Shown here piece by piece: positions 8,105-15,761 of a stretch of DNA of 56,113 nt. How positions within the stretch are numbered: position 1 is the first letter of the stretch; the number at the start of each line of letters is the position of its first letter. The position numbers were made by a program, and so were the translations under genes. The notes below the pieces were generated by a model. The model searched no databases and was not told the origin of the DNA. It saw nothing but the letters and a program-made list of their open reading frames with translations. Source of the DNA: Oscillospiraceae bacterium (GTDB lineage: Bacteria; Bacillota; Clostridia; Oscillospirales; Oscillospiraceae); assembly GCA_017416325.1 (NCBI GenBank), contig JAFQCV010000015.1, positions 1-56,113 of the forward strand, in the 5' to 3' direction.

Positions 8105-10639
8105 ATGGGTGAACAAACAAAAAAGCCTTATCTTTGCGTGGGGTTACTCGCCCATGTGGACGCGGGAAAGACGACACTTTCCGAAGCACTCCTTTATTGC
8201 AGCGGCAGCCGCCGGGCGTTGGGCCGGGTGGACCATGGAGACGCCTATCTGGATACCCACGTTCTGGAACGGCAGCGGGGTATCACCATTTTCTCCAAGC
8301 AGGCGCTGCTTGCCACCGAGCATCTGGAAATCACATTGCTGGACACCCCGGGGCATGTGGACTTTTCCACAGAGGCCGAGCGGGTCATACCGGTTTTGGA
8401 CTGCGCGATCTTAGTCATCAGCGGCACCGATGGCGTACAGGCACACACCCTGACCCTGTGGCAGCTTTTGCAGCGGTATGAAATTCCGGTCTTTTTGTTT
8501 ATTAACAAAACGGACTTGCCCGGTGTTGATCGGGATAGAATTTTGCGGCAGCTGCAGGCCCAGCTGAGTACCGGATGCATCGATTTCGGGCAGGAATTGC
8601 CCCAAATTGCGGAAAACTGCGCCATGTGCGACGAAGCATTGCTGGAAAATTACTTGCAAACCGGTACGGTTACGGTGGGCAACATTCGGGGACTGATTCA
8701 GCAGCGGAAGGTATTCCCCTGCTGCTTCGGCTCTGCCTTGCAGCTGACTGGGGTGGAAGAATTTCTGGAGATCCTTGACCGATACGCCCCCCACCCCCAG
8801 ATTGCCCCCCAGTTCGGCGCCAGGGTTTACAAGATCTCCCGTGACCCACAGGGCAATCGGCTGACTTGGCTGAAGGTCATGGGCGGCAGTTTGGAGGTTC
8901 GGTCGCCGATGTGTTATGTAAACCAAAAGGGCGAAACTGTGGCGGAAAAGCCGCTGCAGCTGCGTCTGTACTCCGGAGAGAAATTCACCCCGGTACAAAC
9001 GGCGCTGCCCGGTCAGACTGTGGCAGTTACCGGTCTGACCGCCACCTATGCCGGGCAAGGTCTGGGGGTCACCCTGGGGGCGGCTGCGCCGGTTTTGGAG
9101 CCAGTCATGACCTACCGGGTAAATCTCCCTCAGGGCAAAGACCCTTTAACGGTACTGCCCAAGCTGCGGCTGCTGGAAGAGGAAGATCCACAGCTGCATA
9201 TTTTGTGGGAAGGCAGTCAAATCCATGTGCAGATCATGGGAAAGGTACAGCTGGAGGTTTTTCAATGTCTTGTGAAGGAACGGTTCGACCTGGATATCAC
9301 TTTAGCAGATCAGCGGATCTTCTACAAGGAAACCATCGCTGATACGGTAGAAGGTGTTGGCCACTTTGAACCTCTACGCCATTATGCAGAGGTGCATGTA
9401 CTTTTGGAGCCCCTCCCCAGGGGCAGTGGCTTGGTGTTTGATACGGTATGTCCTACGGATGTACTGGATATGGTCTACCAAAAGCTGATTCTCTCCCACA
9501 TGTCCGAAAAGACCCATCGGGGCGTGCTGACCGGCGCGCCCATCACCGATATGAAAATCACCCTCTTGGTAGGCAAAGCCCATTTGAAGCACACGGAAGG
9601 CGGCGATATGCGGCAAGCTACTTACCGCGCCATCCGGCAAGGTCTGATGCAGGCCCAGTCTATCCTGTTAGAGCCTTGGTATCGATTCCAGCTCACGGTT
9701 CCCACGGAAAGCATTGGCAGAGCCATTACGGACATCCGGGGCATGGGGGGAGATTTTGATTCTCCAGAGCCGGTGGGTGGCTTCTCTGTCCTAACCGGCA
9801 CTGTCCCCGCAGCGGAATTGGGAGACTATGCCCAGCAGGTAGCTGCCTACACCCAGGGACGGGGACGGCTGCAGATCGCCATGAATGGCTACGCTCCCTG
9901 TCACAATACAGAAGCGGTACTGGAAGATACCGGCTATGACCCGGAAGCCGATCTGGAAAACACCCCGGACTCGGTGTTCTGCGCCCACGGCGCAGGCTTC
10001 CATGTGAAGTGGAATCAGGTTTCCGAATACATGCATCTGGAAAGCGGTCTTCCCAGCAAACCGGAACCCCAGCTGATCACCCGGAATCTACAGCCGGAGG
10101 ACAAGGCACTGGAAGCCATTATGCTCCGGGAATTCGGGCCTCAAAAGACCCGGCTTTACCACGCGCCGGAAAACCGCCCGGCAGCGGAAACCCTCACCAT
10201 CCGTCCACCCCGGCAGCAGTATCTCATCGTAGACGGCTACAACATCATTTTTGCCTGGGAGGAACTGGCCAAGATCGCAAAGGAGGACTTAGATGCCGCC
10301 CGGCGGCAGCTATGCGACTGGCTCAGCAGCTATGCCGGCTTCAAAAAGCGACGGGTGGTTCTGGTATTTGACGGCTACAAGGTCAAAGGCAATCCCGGAG
10401 AAAAGGTGCAGTTTCACAACACCCAAGTGGTTTATACCAAGGAAAATGAGACCGGCGACGCCTACATTGAAGCGTTGGTTCATGAGATCGGCAGCAACTA
10501 CAATATTCGGGTGGCTACCTCGGACAGTCTGATCCAGCTCAGCTCTTTGCGCTCCGGCGTACTGCGAATGTCCGCCCGGGAATTAAGACAAGAACTGGAA
10601 GAAACCAGAAAAGAAATGGGCGGATATTTCCGCAAATAA
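8105..10639 (+). CDS. TetM-like translation GTPase fused to an NYN (YacP-like) domain
   Basis: An 844-residue cytoplasmic protein. Residues ~8-150 are an EF-G/TetM-type GTPase: AHVDAGKTT (P-loop), RGITI (switch I), LDTPGHVDF (G3), NKTDL (G4). Domains II-V follow to about 680, with a TetM-family IV/V layout (TESIGRAITDIRGMGG). Residues ~704-844 are a NYN endoribonuclease-like domain of YacP type: YLIVDGYNIIFAW, VVLVFDGYKVKG, ETGDAYIEAL, VATSDSLIQL carry the conserved Asp set. TetM itself is ~640 residues and has no such tail. ATG at 8105 is chosen because the promoter lies at 8042-8071. It is single-copy and not on a mobile element, so it more likely acts in ribosome rescue or RNA quality control than in acquired tetracycline resistance. 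Confidence 0.88.
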   Translation: MGEQTKKPYLCVGLLAHVDAGKTTLSEALLYCSGSRRALGRVDHGDAYLDTHVLERQRGITIFSKQALLATEHLEITLLDTPGHVDFSTEAERVIPVLDCAILVISGTDGVQAHTLTLWQLLQRYEIPVFLFINKTDLPGVDRDRILRQLQAQLSTGCIDFGQELPQIAENCAMCDEALLENYLQTGTVTVGNIRGLIQQRKVFPCCFGSALQLTGVEEFLEILDRYAPHPQIAPQFGARVYKISRDPQGNRLTWLKVMGGSLEVRSPMCYVNQKGETVAEKPLQLRLYSGEKFTPVQTALPGQTVAVTGLTATYAGQGLGVTLGAAAPVLEPVMTYRVNLPQGKDPLTVLPKLRLLEEEDPQLHILWEGSQIHVQIMGKVQLEVFQCLVKERFDLDITLADQRIFYKETIADTVEGVGHFEPLRHYAEVHVLLEPLPRGSGLVFDTVCPTDVLDMVYQKLILSHMSEKTHRGVLTGAPITDMKITLLVGKAHLKHTEGGDMRQATYRAIRQGLMQAQSILLEPWYRFQLTVPTESIGRAITDIRGMGGDFDSPEPVGGFSVLTGTVPAAELGDYAQQVAAYTQGRGRLQIAMNGYAPCHNTEAVLEDTGYDPEADLENTPDSVFCAHGAGFHVKWNQVSEYMHLESGLPSKPEPQLITRNLQPEDKALEAIMLREFGPQKTRLYHAPENRPAAETLTIRPPRQQYLIVDGYNIIFAWEELAKIAKEDLDAARRQLCDWLSSYAGFKKRRVVLVFDGYKVKGNPGEKVQFHNTQVVYTKENETGDAYIEALVHEIGSNYNIRVATSDSLIQLSSLRSGVLRMSARELRQELEETRKEMGGYFRK

Positions 10640-10647
10640 CAAAAACC

Positions 10648-10676
10648 GGGCGCATTGCAGAAGCTGCAATGCGCCC
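10648..10676. terminator. Bidirectional terminator hairpin
   Basis: A perfect 13-bp stem GGGCGCATTGCAG / CTGCAATGCGCCC with a 3-base loop lies 8 bases after the GTPase stop. An A-run precedes it on the plus strand, giving a U-run for minus-strand transcripts; the plus side has only TAAT. Confidence 0.6.
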
Positions 10677-10708
10677 TAATGCTATGCAATTATCTACAGC
10701 CTATGCAT

Positions 10709-10763
10709 GTAGGGACAAATATTATCTGTCCGTGGGCGGGGCGTCGAAGGCGCCGCCCCCTAC
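10709..10763. repeat. Intergenic GTAGGG...CCCTAC palindromic repeat
   Basis: Begins GTAGGGAC and ends CGCCCCCTAC, with internal GGGCGGGGCG / CGCCGCCCC pairing. It is one of several intergenic units in this window that share a GTAGGG(C/A) edge and a CCCTAC edge. Confidence 0.5.
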
Positions 10764-10796
10764 AGGGAAAAGGTTCTGCAGAGTCAGCGGGCGGAT

Positions 10797-10826
10797 CGCC
10801 GCCCTACAAAAAGAGCGGCGGTTTTT
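10797..10826 (+). terminator. Second hairpin with T-run, plus direction
   Basis: CGCCGC / GCGGCG stem with an A-rich loop followed by GTTTTT. It lies between convergent genes and could back up the hairpin at 10648-10676. It overlaps a short GGGCGGATCGCCGCCCTAC repeat unit. Confidence 0.45.
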
Positions 10827-10832
10827 GCACTG

Positions 10833-11555
10833 TTACACAGTTGCCGTTTGACGGGTCTTCTTTCTGTTTCGATACCAGCTTAGCAGTTCCGGCGCGTAAA
10901 CGATCAGCAAATACACCGCTACAATGGGTACTGCCAAATACATATACCAGTATTCATAGGGGATCACCCGGTAAAACAGCGCAGTCAGCGGATTGGTGGC
11001 TTCTATGGAAAACATATAGTTTGCCTCCACATCACTGTAAGTATTGATGATCTTATTGCAGAAATGAACAATGGTATAGATCAGCATGGTGATCCCCAAA
11101 GTGGATACAATACACCGGGCGTCTTTTTTTACCAATCCCAGCTTAAACAGCAACAGCGGAATCCCAAATTCAAAAACGTGGGGGAAATAATAAAAGCAGA
11201 AGGCCTCCCCAAAGAGTTTTGTTTCTGCCATTTCAAAATTCGCCACCACAGCCACCAGCGCGCCCAAGCACCAGACCAGCAGCAGGTTGCTCAGGGTCTT
11301 ATTCCGGGTCAGCACCGCGATGGGCAGCACCAGAGCGTTGAGAGAACACAAATGCAGCGGCAGATAGCTTAGGGGCGAGCCCCAGCGCAGAAGATTAAAG
11401 ACGATCGCGGCAATTCCACTGCAGGATAAGGGAAACAGCACCCAGATCTGTACTTTGGGGGATTTGTTTTTCAGTATCCAATACAGGACTATTATAATCA
11501 GCGCTGCCGCCGCTAAGCTTATGATATGGGCAGGTGTGAAGAAACCCCATTCCAT
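10833..11555 (-). CDS. TIGR02206/YwaF-family membrane protein
   Basis: A ~240-residue integral membrane protein with about six or seven hydrophobic helices and a basic C-terminus. The opening WGFFTPAHIISLAAA and the central LPLHLCSLNALVLPIAVL (about 85-105) are typical of the TIGR02206 (YwaF) family, whose role is unknown. ATG at 11555 is taken; a TTG two codons earlier (11561) is better spaced from AAAGG and is a real alternative. The gene stands alone and converges with the GTPase gene. Its promoter carries a perfect palindrome like those bound by copper or persulfide repressors (CsoR/CstR), which suggests, without proving, a stress-linked role. Confidence 0.8.
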   Translation of the reverse strand: MEWGFFTPAHIISLAAAALIIIVLYWILKNKSPKVQIWVLFPLSCSGIAAIVFNLLRWGSPLSYLPLHLCSLNALVLPIAVLTRNKTLSNLLLVWCLGALVAVVANFEMAETKLFGEAFCFYYFPHVFEFGIPLLLFKLGLVKKDARCIVSTLGITMLIYTIVHFCNKIINTYSDVEANYMFSIEATNPLTALFYRVIPYEYWYMYLAVPIVAVYLLIVYAPELLSWYRNRKKTRQTATV

Positions 11556-11598
11556 TTTCAATCACAGCCTTTCTCTAAAATCAAATTCGCCGACCCCA

Positions 11599-11627
11599 GT
11601 TATACCCCAGGGGTATGCAAAAGTCAA
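11599..11627 (-). promoter_or_regulatory. Promoter of the YwaF-like gene
   Basis: TTGACT (11622-11627) and TATAAC (11599-11604) on the minus strand with exactly 17 bp between. Leader about 37 bases. Confidence 0.7.
11602..11616. promoter_or_regulatory. Perfect 15-nt palindrome in the promoter spacer (CsoR/CstR-like operator)
   Basis: ATACCCCAGGGGTAT occupies the space between -10 and -35, where a bound repressor would block polymerase. Published operators of the CsoR/CstR/FrmR family have ATACCC...GGGTAT arms. No such regulator gene is in the window, so the assignment is by pattern only. Confidence 0.5.
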
Positions 11628-11878
11628 TAGCCTTTATAAATTCCTAAGAATTTCTGTCGTTTGTTCCGGAAAACCGCTTCTCTTTTTGGGCTTTTCGTAT
11701 AAAACCTGTAAAATACCCGTATTGCAGAGCTGTTTGCTATCCGCGCAGCAAGCCGAAAGAAGAAACGGTGGAAATCAAAGGATCCTTACATAAAATCACC
11801 GTCCGAGACCGGGCGGTGACCGTTGACCTTGGGGACTGATAAATACGAATTTGTCAGGCAGTTGCAAATTATGCGTTT
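11628..11878. other. Noncoding stretch
   Basis: No supported gene. It contains a 6-bp hairpin (TCACCG...CGGTGA near 11796-11822), a 23-codon GTG frame at 11768-11839 without a clear ribosome site, and a GTCAGGCAGTTGC string like the edges of the large repeats at 50.1 and 56 kb. Confidence 0.4.
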
Positions 11879-11906
11879 GTAGGGCGGGCTCATGAGCCCG
11901 CCCTAC
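11879..11906. repeat. Perfect 28-nt intergenic palindrome
   Basis: A 14-bp perfect inverted repeat with arms GTAGGGCGGGCTCA / TGAGCCCGCCCTAC and no loop. Same family as 33710-33738, 33823-33850 and 35039-35064. Confidence 0.65.
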
Positions 11907-11949
11907 GAATTCTAACGAAACAGAGCGACAAACGGGAATTGGTATACGA

Positions 11950-11980
11950 AAAGCGCAGGCCGGGAAGCGGTCTGCGCTTT
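11950..11980 (-). terminator. Terminator of thrC-thrB
   Basis: AAAGCGCAG / CTGCGCTTT stem followed by TTTT on the minus strand, starting 4 bases after the thrB stop codon. Confidence 0.75.
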
Positions 11981-11984
11981 GGGG

Positions 11985-12875
11985 TTATTCTTGGGAAATG
12001 ACTCTTGCGCCCTGGAATTCCACGTGCAGCGGCAGCATTTGCCAGTTGGCTTCGGTGATATCGTGGATCTTCCTGGCAAGCTTCTCTTCCAGTCCCGGAT
12101 TTCGGGTGATACACAGCAGGGTCGGGCCGGCACCACTCAGGCAGAAGGCCGCGCCGGTGGTACGGATCAGGCTTTCGATCTTATCGTAATCCGGGATCAT
12201 CTTTTTCCGGTAGGGCTGATGGATCCGGTCCTGCATAGCGTTTCGCAGCAGCTTCTCGTCACCCAATTCCAGCGCCTTCAGCACCAGCGCGCCATGGGCA
12301 ATGTTATAGACCGCGTCTGCCCGGTCATACTCGGTAGGCAGGGCTTGACGGGCAACAGAGGTAGGCAGATCGAAGTCCGGCACCAGCGCCAAAAACTCCC
12401 AATCCGGATGCAGGGGAAAATTCACACAGACCGGCAGTCCGTTATCCACCATGGATGCCGTGAGACCGCCGTAAAACGCCGGCGCCAGGTTATCCGGGTG
12501 GCCCTCCATGGCGTTGGTGATATTTAAAAGGCCCTGGGTACTGAGCTTATTGCCCCTAAGCACATTGGCGCCCATAGCGCCTGCCACCAGGAGTGCCGCG
12601 GAAGAACCCAAGCCCCGGCAAACGGGAATCTGGGCATCGATATGGATCTTGATACCCCGCAGCTCCTCACTCATAGTTGCCAGAGCCGCGCAGTAAGACA
12701 CATAAGCCAGGTTATCCGGACCGGCAAATTCCTCATCGCAGCCGGTGATCTCCAGACCTTCCTCGGTTTCCTCGAAGGTCACATCGGTATAAAGGCTCAG
12801 GGCGCAGCCAAAGGCATCGAAGCCGGGGCCTAAGTTTGCTGTGGTTGCAGGTACACGGATGGTAACGCGTTTCAT
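11985..12875 (-). CDS. thrB: Homoserine kinase
   Basis: A 296-residue cytoplasmic GHMP kinase that phosphorylates L-homoserine with ATP, the step before threonine synthase. N-terminal RVPATTANLGPGFDAFGCAL is the family's opening motif; VCRGLGSSAALLVAGAMGAN (about 85-105) is the GHMP phosphate-binding loop (PxxxGLGSSAA); CLSGAGPTLLCI near 250 is the C-terminal glycine motif. ATG at 12875 is preceded by AAGGAGAGA; an upstream in-frame ATG adds 20 unrelated residues and is rejected. The length is usual. It follows thrC by 138 bases, a gap filled by a short copy of the large repeat family, so the two are probably still co-transcribed. Confidence 0.95.
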   Translation of the reverse strand: MKRVTIRVPATTANLGPGFDAFGCALSLYTDVTFEETEEGLEITGCDEEFAGPDNLAYVSYCAALATMSEELRGIKIHIDAQIPVCRGLGSSAALLVAGAMGANVLRGNKLSTQGLLNITNAMEGHPDNLAPAFYGGLTASMVDNGLPVCVNFPLHPDWEFLALVPDFDLPTSVARQALPTEYDRADAVYNIAHGALVLKALELGDEKLLRNAMQDRIHQPYRKKMIPDYDKIESLIRTTGAAFCLSGAGPTLLCITRNPGLEEKLARKIHDITEANWQMLPLHVEFQGARVISQE

Positions 12876-12944
12876 ACAGTTCTCTCCTTCTGTATTTCTT
12901 GGTAAAACAGGCAGATTGGTCGGCGAGGCTTTCAAAATATAACA

Positions 12945-13012
12945 ATCCCTCAGTCAAATTGCCTAATATCGGCAATTTGCCAGCTCCCTTTACACAAGGG
13001 AGCCTTTTCAAG
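12945..13012 (-). repeat. Short copy of the AAGGCTCCC...GACTGAGGG repeat family
   Basis: On the minus strand: AAAAGGCTCCCTTGTG, AAAGGGAGCTGGCA, then AATTGCCG...AGGCAATTTG and GACTGAGGGATTG. The order (hairpin, GGAGCTG, variable palindrome, TGACTGAGGG) matches the repeats at 50.1, 55.0 and 56.0 kb, but with only the first ~65 bases present. It sits between thrC and thrB. Confidence 0.6.
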
Positions 13013-13013
13013 C

Positions 13014-14459
13014 TTACAACATCAAAACAAAGTCAAGCATTTCTTCCTTAGCGATCACTTTGGTATGGCGCTCCGGCTTTTGGCGCAGACCGGAAAGGTT
13101 GCCGGGAATCTTGACGCCGGTGATAGCCTGGAGCCGCTCCATTTGGGTGAATTCATCGCCGGTGGTATCCCCGCCAATGGCGCTCAGCACCGCCGCCGGG
13201 AATTTATAAGGCGACGCGGTGGAAAGCACCACCATGGGCGCAGTATCACCGGTTTGGTTTACATAATCTTCCGCAACTGCCCAGCCTGCCGCGGTATGGG
13301 TATCGCAAAGATAGCGGTGCTTCTCCCACACCCGGGAGATCGCAGCAGCCGCTCCGGCATCGTCACAACAGCCCGCCCAGAACTGGCTTTGGATCTTTTC
13401 CAGTAATTTCTCGGGTACGGTATAAGCGCCCTGACGGTTCAGCTGTGTCATCAAAGAAGCCACCAATTGGGTATCCCCACTCATCAGGTACAGAAGCCGC
13501 TCCAGATTGCTGGAGACCAGGATATCCATAGACGGCGAGGTGGTCTTATACAGGGGGCGCTGACGGTCATAGGTGCCGGTACGGATAAAGTCCGTCAGCA
13601 CATTATTGGCATTGGACGCGCAGATCAGCTTACCTACCGGCAGTCCCAAGAGCTTTGCCAGATAGCCTGCCAGAATGTCGCCAAAGTTTCCGGTAGGCAC
13701 TGAGAAGTTAACCGGGTCGCCCAGCTGAATTTGCTTTCTGTTAAGCAGATCCCGGTAAGCCTTGAAATAGTATGTAATTTGGGGCACAAGGCGGCCGATG
13801 TTAATGGAGTTGGCAGAAGAAAGCTCAAAGGGCAGCTCCCGGTCCTGGCAGGCGGCGAAAATATTCTTTACGCCAGTCTGGGCATCGTCAAAATTGCCCC
13901 GGACGGCGCAGACCGTTACATTCTCACCTTCCTGGCTGACCATCTGGCGGCGCTGCACCTGGGAAACACCGCCATCGGGATAAAACACACAGATGCGGAT
14001 CCCGGGAACATCCTGGAAACCCACCAACGCCGCCTTGCCTGTATCGCCGGAGGTGGCGGTAAGAATAAGGATATCCTCCTTCATTCCCTTTTGGGTCTTG
14101 GCCGCGGTCATCAGCTGGGGCAGCATGGAAAGCGCCACATCCTTAAAGGCTGAGGTAGGACCACGGAACAGCTCCAGCACCGTAAAATCTCCCACGGGCA
14201 CTGTGGGGGTCAGTTCCTCTGTTTCAAATTTACCGGTATAGGCCTTTTCTACCAAAACATCCATTTGGGGGATATCCGGCAGGAAGACAGACAGGATCAT
14301 TTCCGCCATTTTTTTCGTATCCAAGGTCAGGCAGGAACGCCAATCAAAGGCCGGAATTTCCACCGGCAGAAACAGGCCGCCGTCCTGAGCAAGGCCCTGT
14401 AAAACCGCCGCGGCGCTGTCTAACTCACCGCTGCCGCCACGGGTAGAATGATATTGCAT
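13014..14459 (-). CDS. thrC: Threonine synthase
   Basis: A 481-residue PLP enzyme converting O-phosphohomoserine to threonine. It starts MQYHSTRGG, has PTSAFKDVALSMLPQL near 115 with the PLP-binding Lys of AFKD, the phosphate-binding loop LTATSGDTGKAAL near 155 and SVPTGNFGDILAGYLAK near 250. This is the long, E. coli/yeast-like class of ThrC rather than the ~350-residue class. ATG at 14459 follows GGGAGGGTTTTC. First gene of the minus unit thrC-thrB and divergent from hom-lysC-asd, giving the whole path from aspartate to threonine (aspartate kinase, Asd, Hom, ThrB, ThrC) at one locus. Confidence 0.95.
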   Translation of the reverse strand: MQYHSTRGGSGELDSAAAVLQGLAQDGGLFLPVEIPAFDWRSCLTLDTKKMAEMILSVFLPDIPQMDVLVEKAYTGKFETEELTPTVPVGDFTVLELFRGPTSAFKDVALSMLPQLMTAAKTQKGMKEDILILTATSGDTGKAALVGFQDVPGIRICVFYPDGGVSQVQRRQMVSQEGENVTVCAVRGNFDDAQTGVKNIFAACQDRELPFELSSANSINIGRLVPQITYYFKAYRDLLNRKQIQLGDPVNFSVPTGNFGDILAGYLAKLLGLPVGKLICASNANNVLTDFIRTGTYDRQRPLYKTTSPSMDILVSSNLERLLYLMSGDTQLVASLMTQLNRQGAYTVPEKLLEKIQSQFWAGCCDDAGAAAAISRVWEKHRYLCDTHTAAGWAVAEDYVNQTGDTAPMVVLSTASPYKFPAAVLSAIGGDTTGDEFTQMERLQAITGVKIPGNLSGLRQKPERHTKVIAKEEMLDFVLML

Positions 14460-14530
14460 AAGAAAACCCTCCCAGAAAAAACCGTTTCTTCGCTACCTGC
14501 ACAAAAGCGAAAACTTTTTGCAGAAAAAGC

Positions 14531-14559
14531 TTGGTTTTTGGTTGGGTATATGATATACT
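14531..14559 (+). promoter_or_regulatory. Promoter of hom-lysC-asd
   Basis: TTGGTT (14531-14536) and TATACT (14554-14559) with exactly 17 bp between. The predicted leader is about 70 bases and contains the hairpin at 14575-14603. Confidence 0.65.
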
Positions 14560-14567
14560 GTATCAAT

Positions 14568-14603
14568 AAAAAAAGCAAGTGTTTTTCTGAGGAAAACATT
14601 TGC
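14568..14603 (-). terminator. Hairpin with seven-T run between divergent thr units
   Basis: Stem GCAAGTGTTTT / AAAACATTTGC (11 bp, one G-T) with a 7-base loop at 14575-14603. On the minus strand it is followed by seven T, a classical intrinsic terminator shape, ~110 bases before thrC. On the plus strand it lies ~10 bases into the hom leader without a U-run. It could attenuate thrC, stop antisense transcripts, or stabilise the hom mRNA 5' end. Confidence 0.55.
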
Positions 14604-14634
14604 CCCTGTAAGACAGAGGAAAGAGGTAGTAATT

Positions 14635-15744
14635 ATGAACATCGGTTTGCTTGGCTTTGGCGTTGTTGGCAAAGGCGTTTACGAAATCACACAGCAGCGC
14701 AGCGATATGCAGGTCACACATGTTCTGTGTCTGGAAGATATCCAGCTGCCGGACGCTAAGGTAGCGAAAGACTTCCGGGAGATCCTGGATGACGAAACCG
14801 TGGACACCGTGGTGGAAGCTATGGGCGGTCTGCATCCTGCCTATGAGTTTGTGAAGGCTGCCATCGAGGCCGGCAAGAATGTTGTCACCTCTAACAAGGC
14901 GCTGGTATGCACCTTCTATGACGAGCTGATCCCTCTGGCAAAGGAAAAGGGCGTCAGCTTCCGTTCCACCGCTGCGGTAGGCGGCGGTATTGGTTGGCTC
15001 TCTGAGCTGGAGCGCGCCCGCCGGGTGCAAAAGCTGCAGCAGGTAGGCGGCATCATGAACGGCACCTGCAACTACATACTGGACAACATGACCCGCCTGG
15101 GACTGGACTACAGCGTTGTGCTGAAGCAGGCGCAGCAGCTGGGCTATGCCGAAGCCAATCCCTCTACCGATGTGGACGGCATCGACACCTGGCACAAGGT
15201 GATCTTATCCGCCAATATCGCTTTTGGCGTGACTGTGGACAAAGAAACTGTCCCCGTGGCAGGCATTAGCCGCATCACCGCAGAGGATGTGGCGAACTTT
15301 AAGGCCCACGGCCGGATCTGCAAGCTGATCTCCACCGGCAAATGCGTCGACGGTGTCTACAGTGTCTATGTGCAGCCTACTCTGGTCAAGGATGGCGAAC
15401 CGGAAGCCGCTGTGCCTATGAACTACAATCTGATCACCTTTATCGGCGAGATCTCCGGCCGTATGAGCTTCTTCGGTCAGGGTGCCGGCCGGTATCCCAC
15501 CGCTTACAATGTGGTGCAGGATCTGGTGGATGTGCTGGAAGGCAAGAGCTTCTATGCTCCCTACGGTCAGAAAGTTTCCGCGGACAACAGCGAAAAGCTT
15601 TGCTACTACATCCGGGGCGGCAAGGGTCTTCCCGCCCCGGCTACTGAGATCTGGGGCAACGCCGCGATCACAGACCGGGTGAGTGTTTCTGCCGTCCACG
15701 CATGGCTGAAGCAGAACCCCGAGGCCTTTATCGCAGCCCTTTAA
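14635..15744 (+). CDS. hom: Homoserine dehydrogenase, short form without ACT domain
   Basis: A 369-residue enzyme reducing aspartate semialdehyde to homoserine with NAD(P)H. The Rossmann loop GLLGFGVVGKGVYE lies at residues 4-17; the central catalytic region shows KAAIEAGKNVVTSNKAL, AAVGGGIGWL, MNGTCNYILDNM and STDVDGIDTWHKVILSA. The usual bacterial enzyme is ~400-430 residues with a C-terminal ACT domain for threonine feedback; that domain is missing, so direct allosteric control by threonine is unlikely. ATG at 14635 follows GAAAGAGG. First of three tightly packed genes with lysC (17 bases later) and asd. Confidence 0.93.
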   Translation: MNIGLLGFGVVGKGVYEITQQRSDMQVTHVLCLEDIQLPDAKVAKDFREILDDETVDTVVEAMGGLHPAYEFVKAAIEAGKNVVTSNKALVCTFYDELIPLAKEKGVSFRSTAAVGGGIGWLSELERARRVQKLQQVGGIMNGTCNYILDNMTRLGLDYSVVLKQAQQLGYAEANPSTDVDGIDTWHKVILSANIAFGVTVDKETVPVAGISRITAEDVANFKAHGRICKLISTGKCVDGVYSVYVQPTLVKDGEPEAAVPMNYNLITFIGEISGRMSFFGQGAGRYPTAYNVVQDLVDVLEGKSFYAPYGQKVSADNSEKLCYYIRGGKGLPAPATEIWGNAAITDRVSVSAVHAWLKQNPEAFIAAL

Positions 15745-15761
15745 AGAAAGGAATGATACCT

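Noticed and set aside
8105-10639. Acquired tetracycline-resistance gene (tetM/tetO/tetW)
   Set aside because: Longer than TetM, carries an NYN domain, has host-like composition and no mobile-element genes nearby; only the general GTPase family is shared.
11768-11839. 23-codon GTG frame in the noncoding stretch
   Set aside because: No convincing ribosome site, overlaps a hairpin, and too short to judge without comparative data.
14460-14634. T-box or lysine riboswitch upstream of thr/lys genes
   Set aside because: Too short, with no AGGGTGG-type T-box sequence and no lysine-riboswitch core; only a simple hairpin is present.
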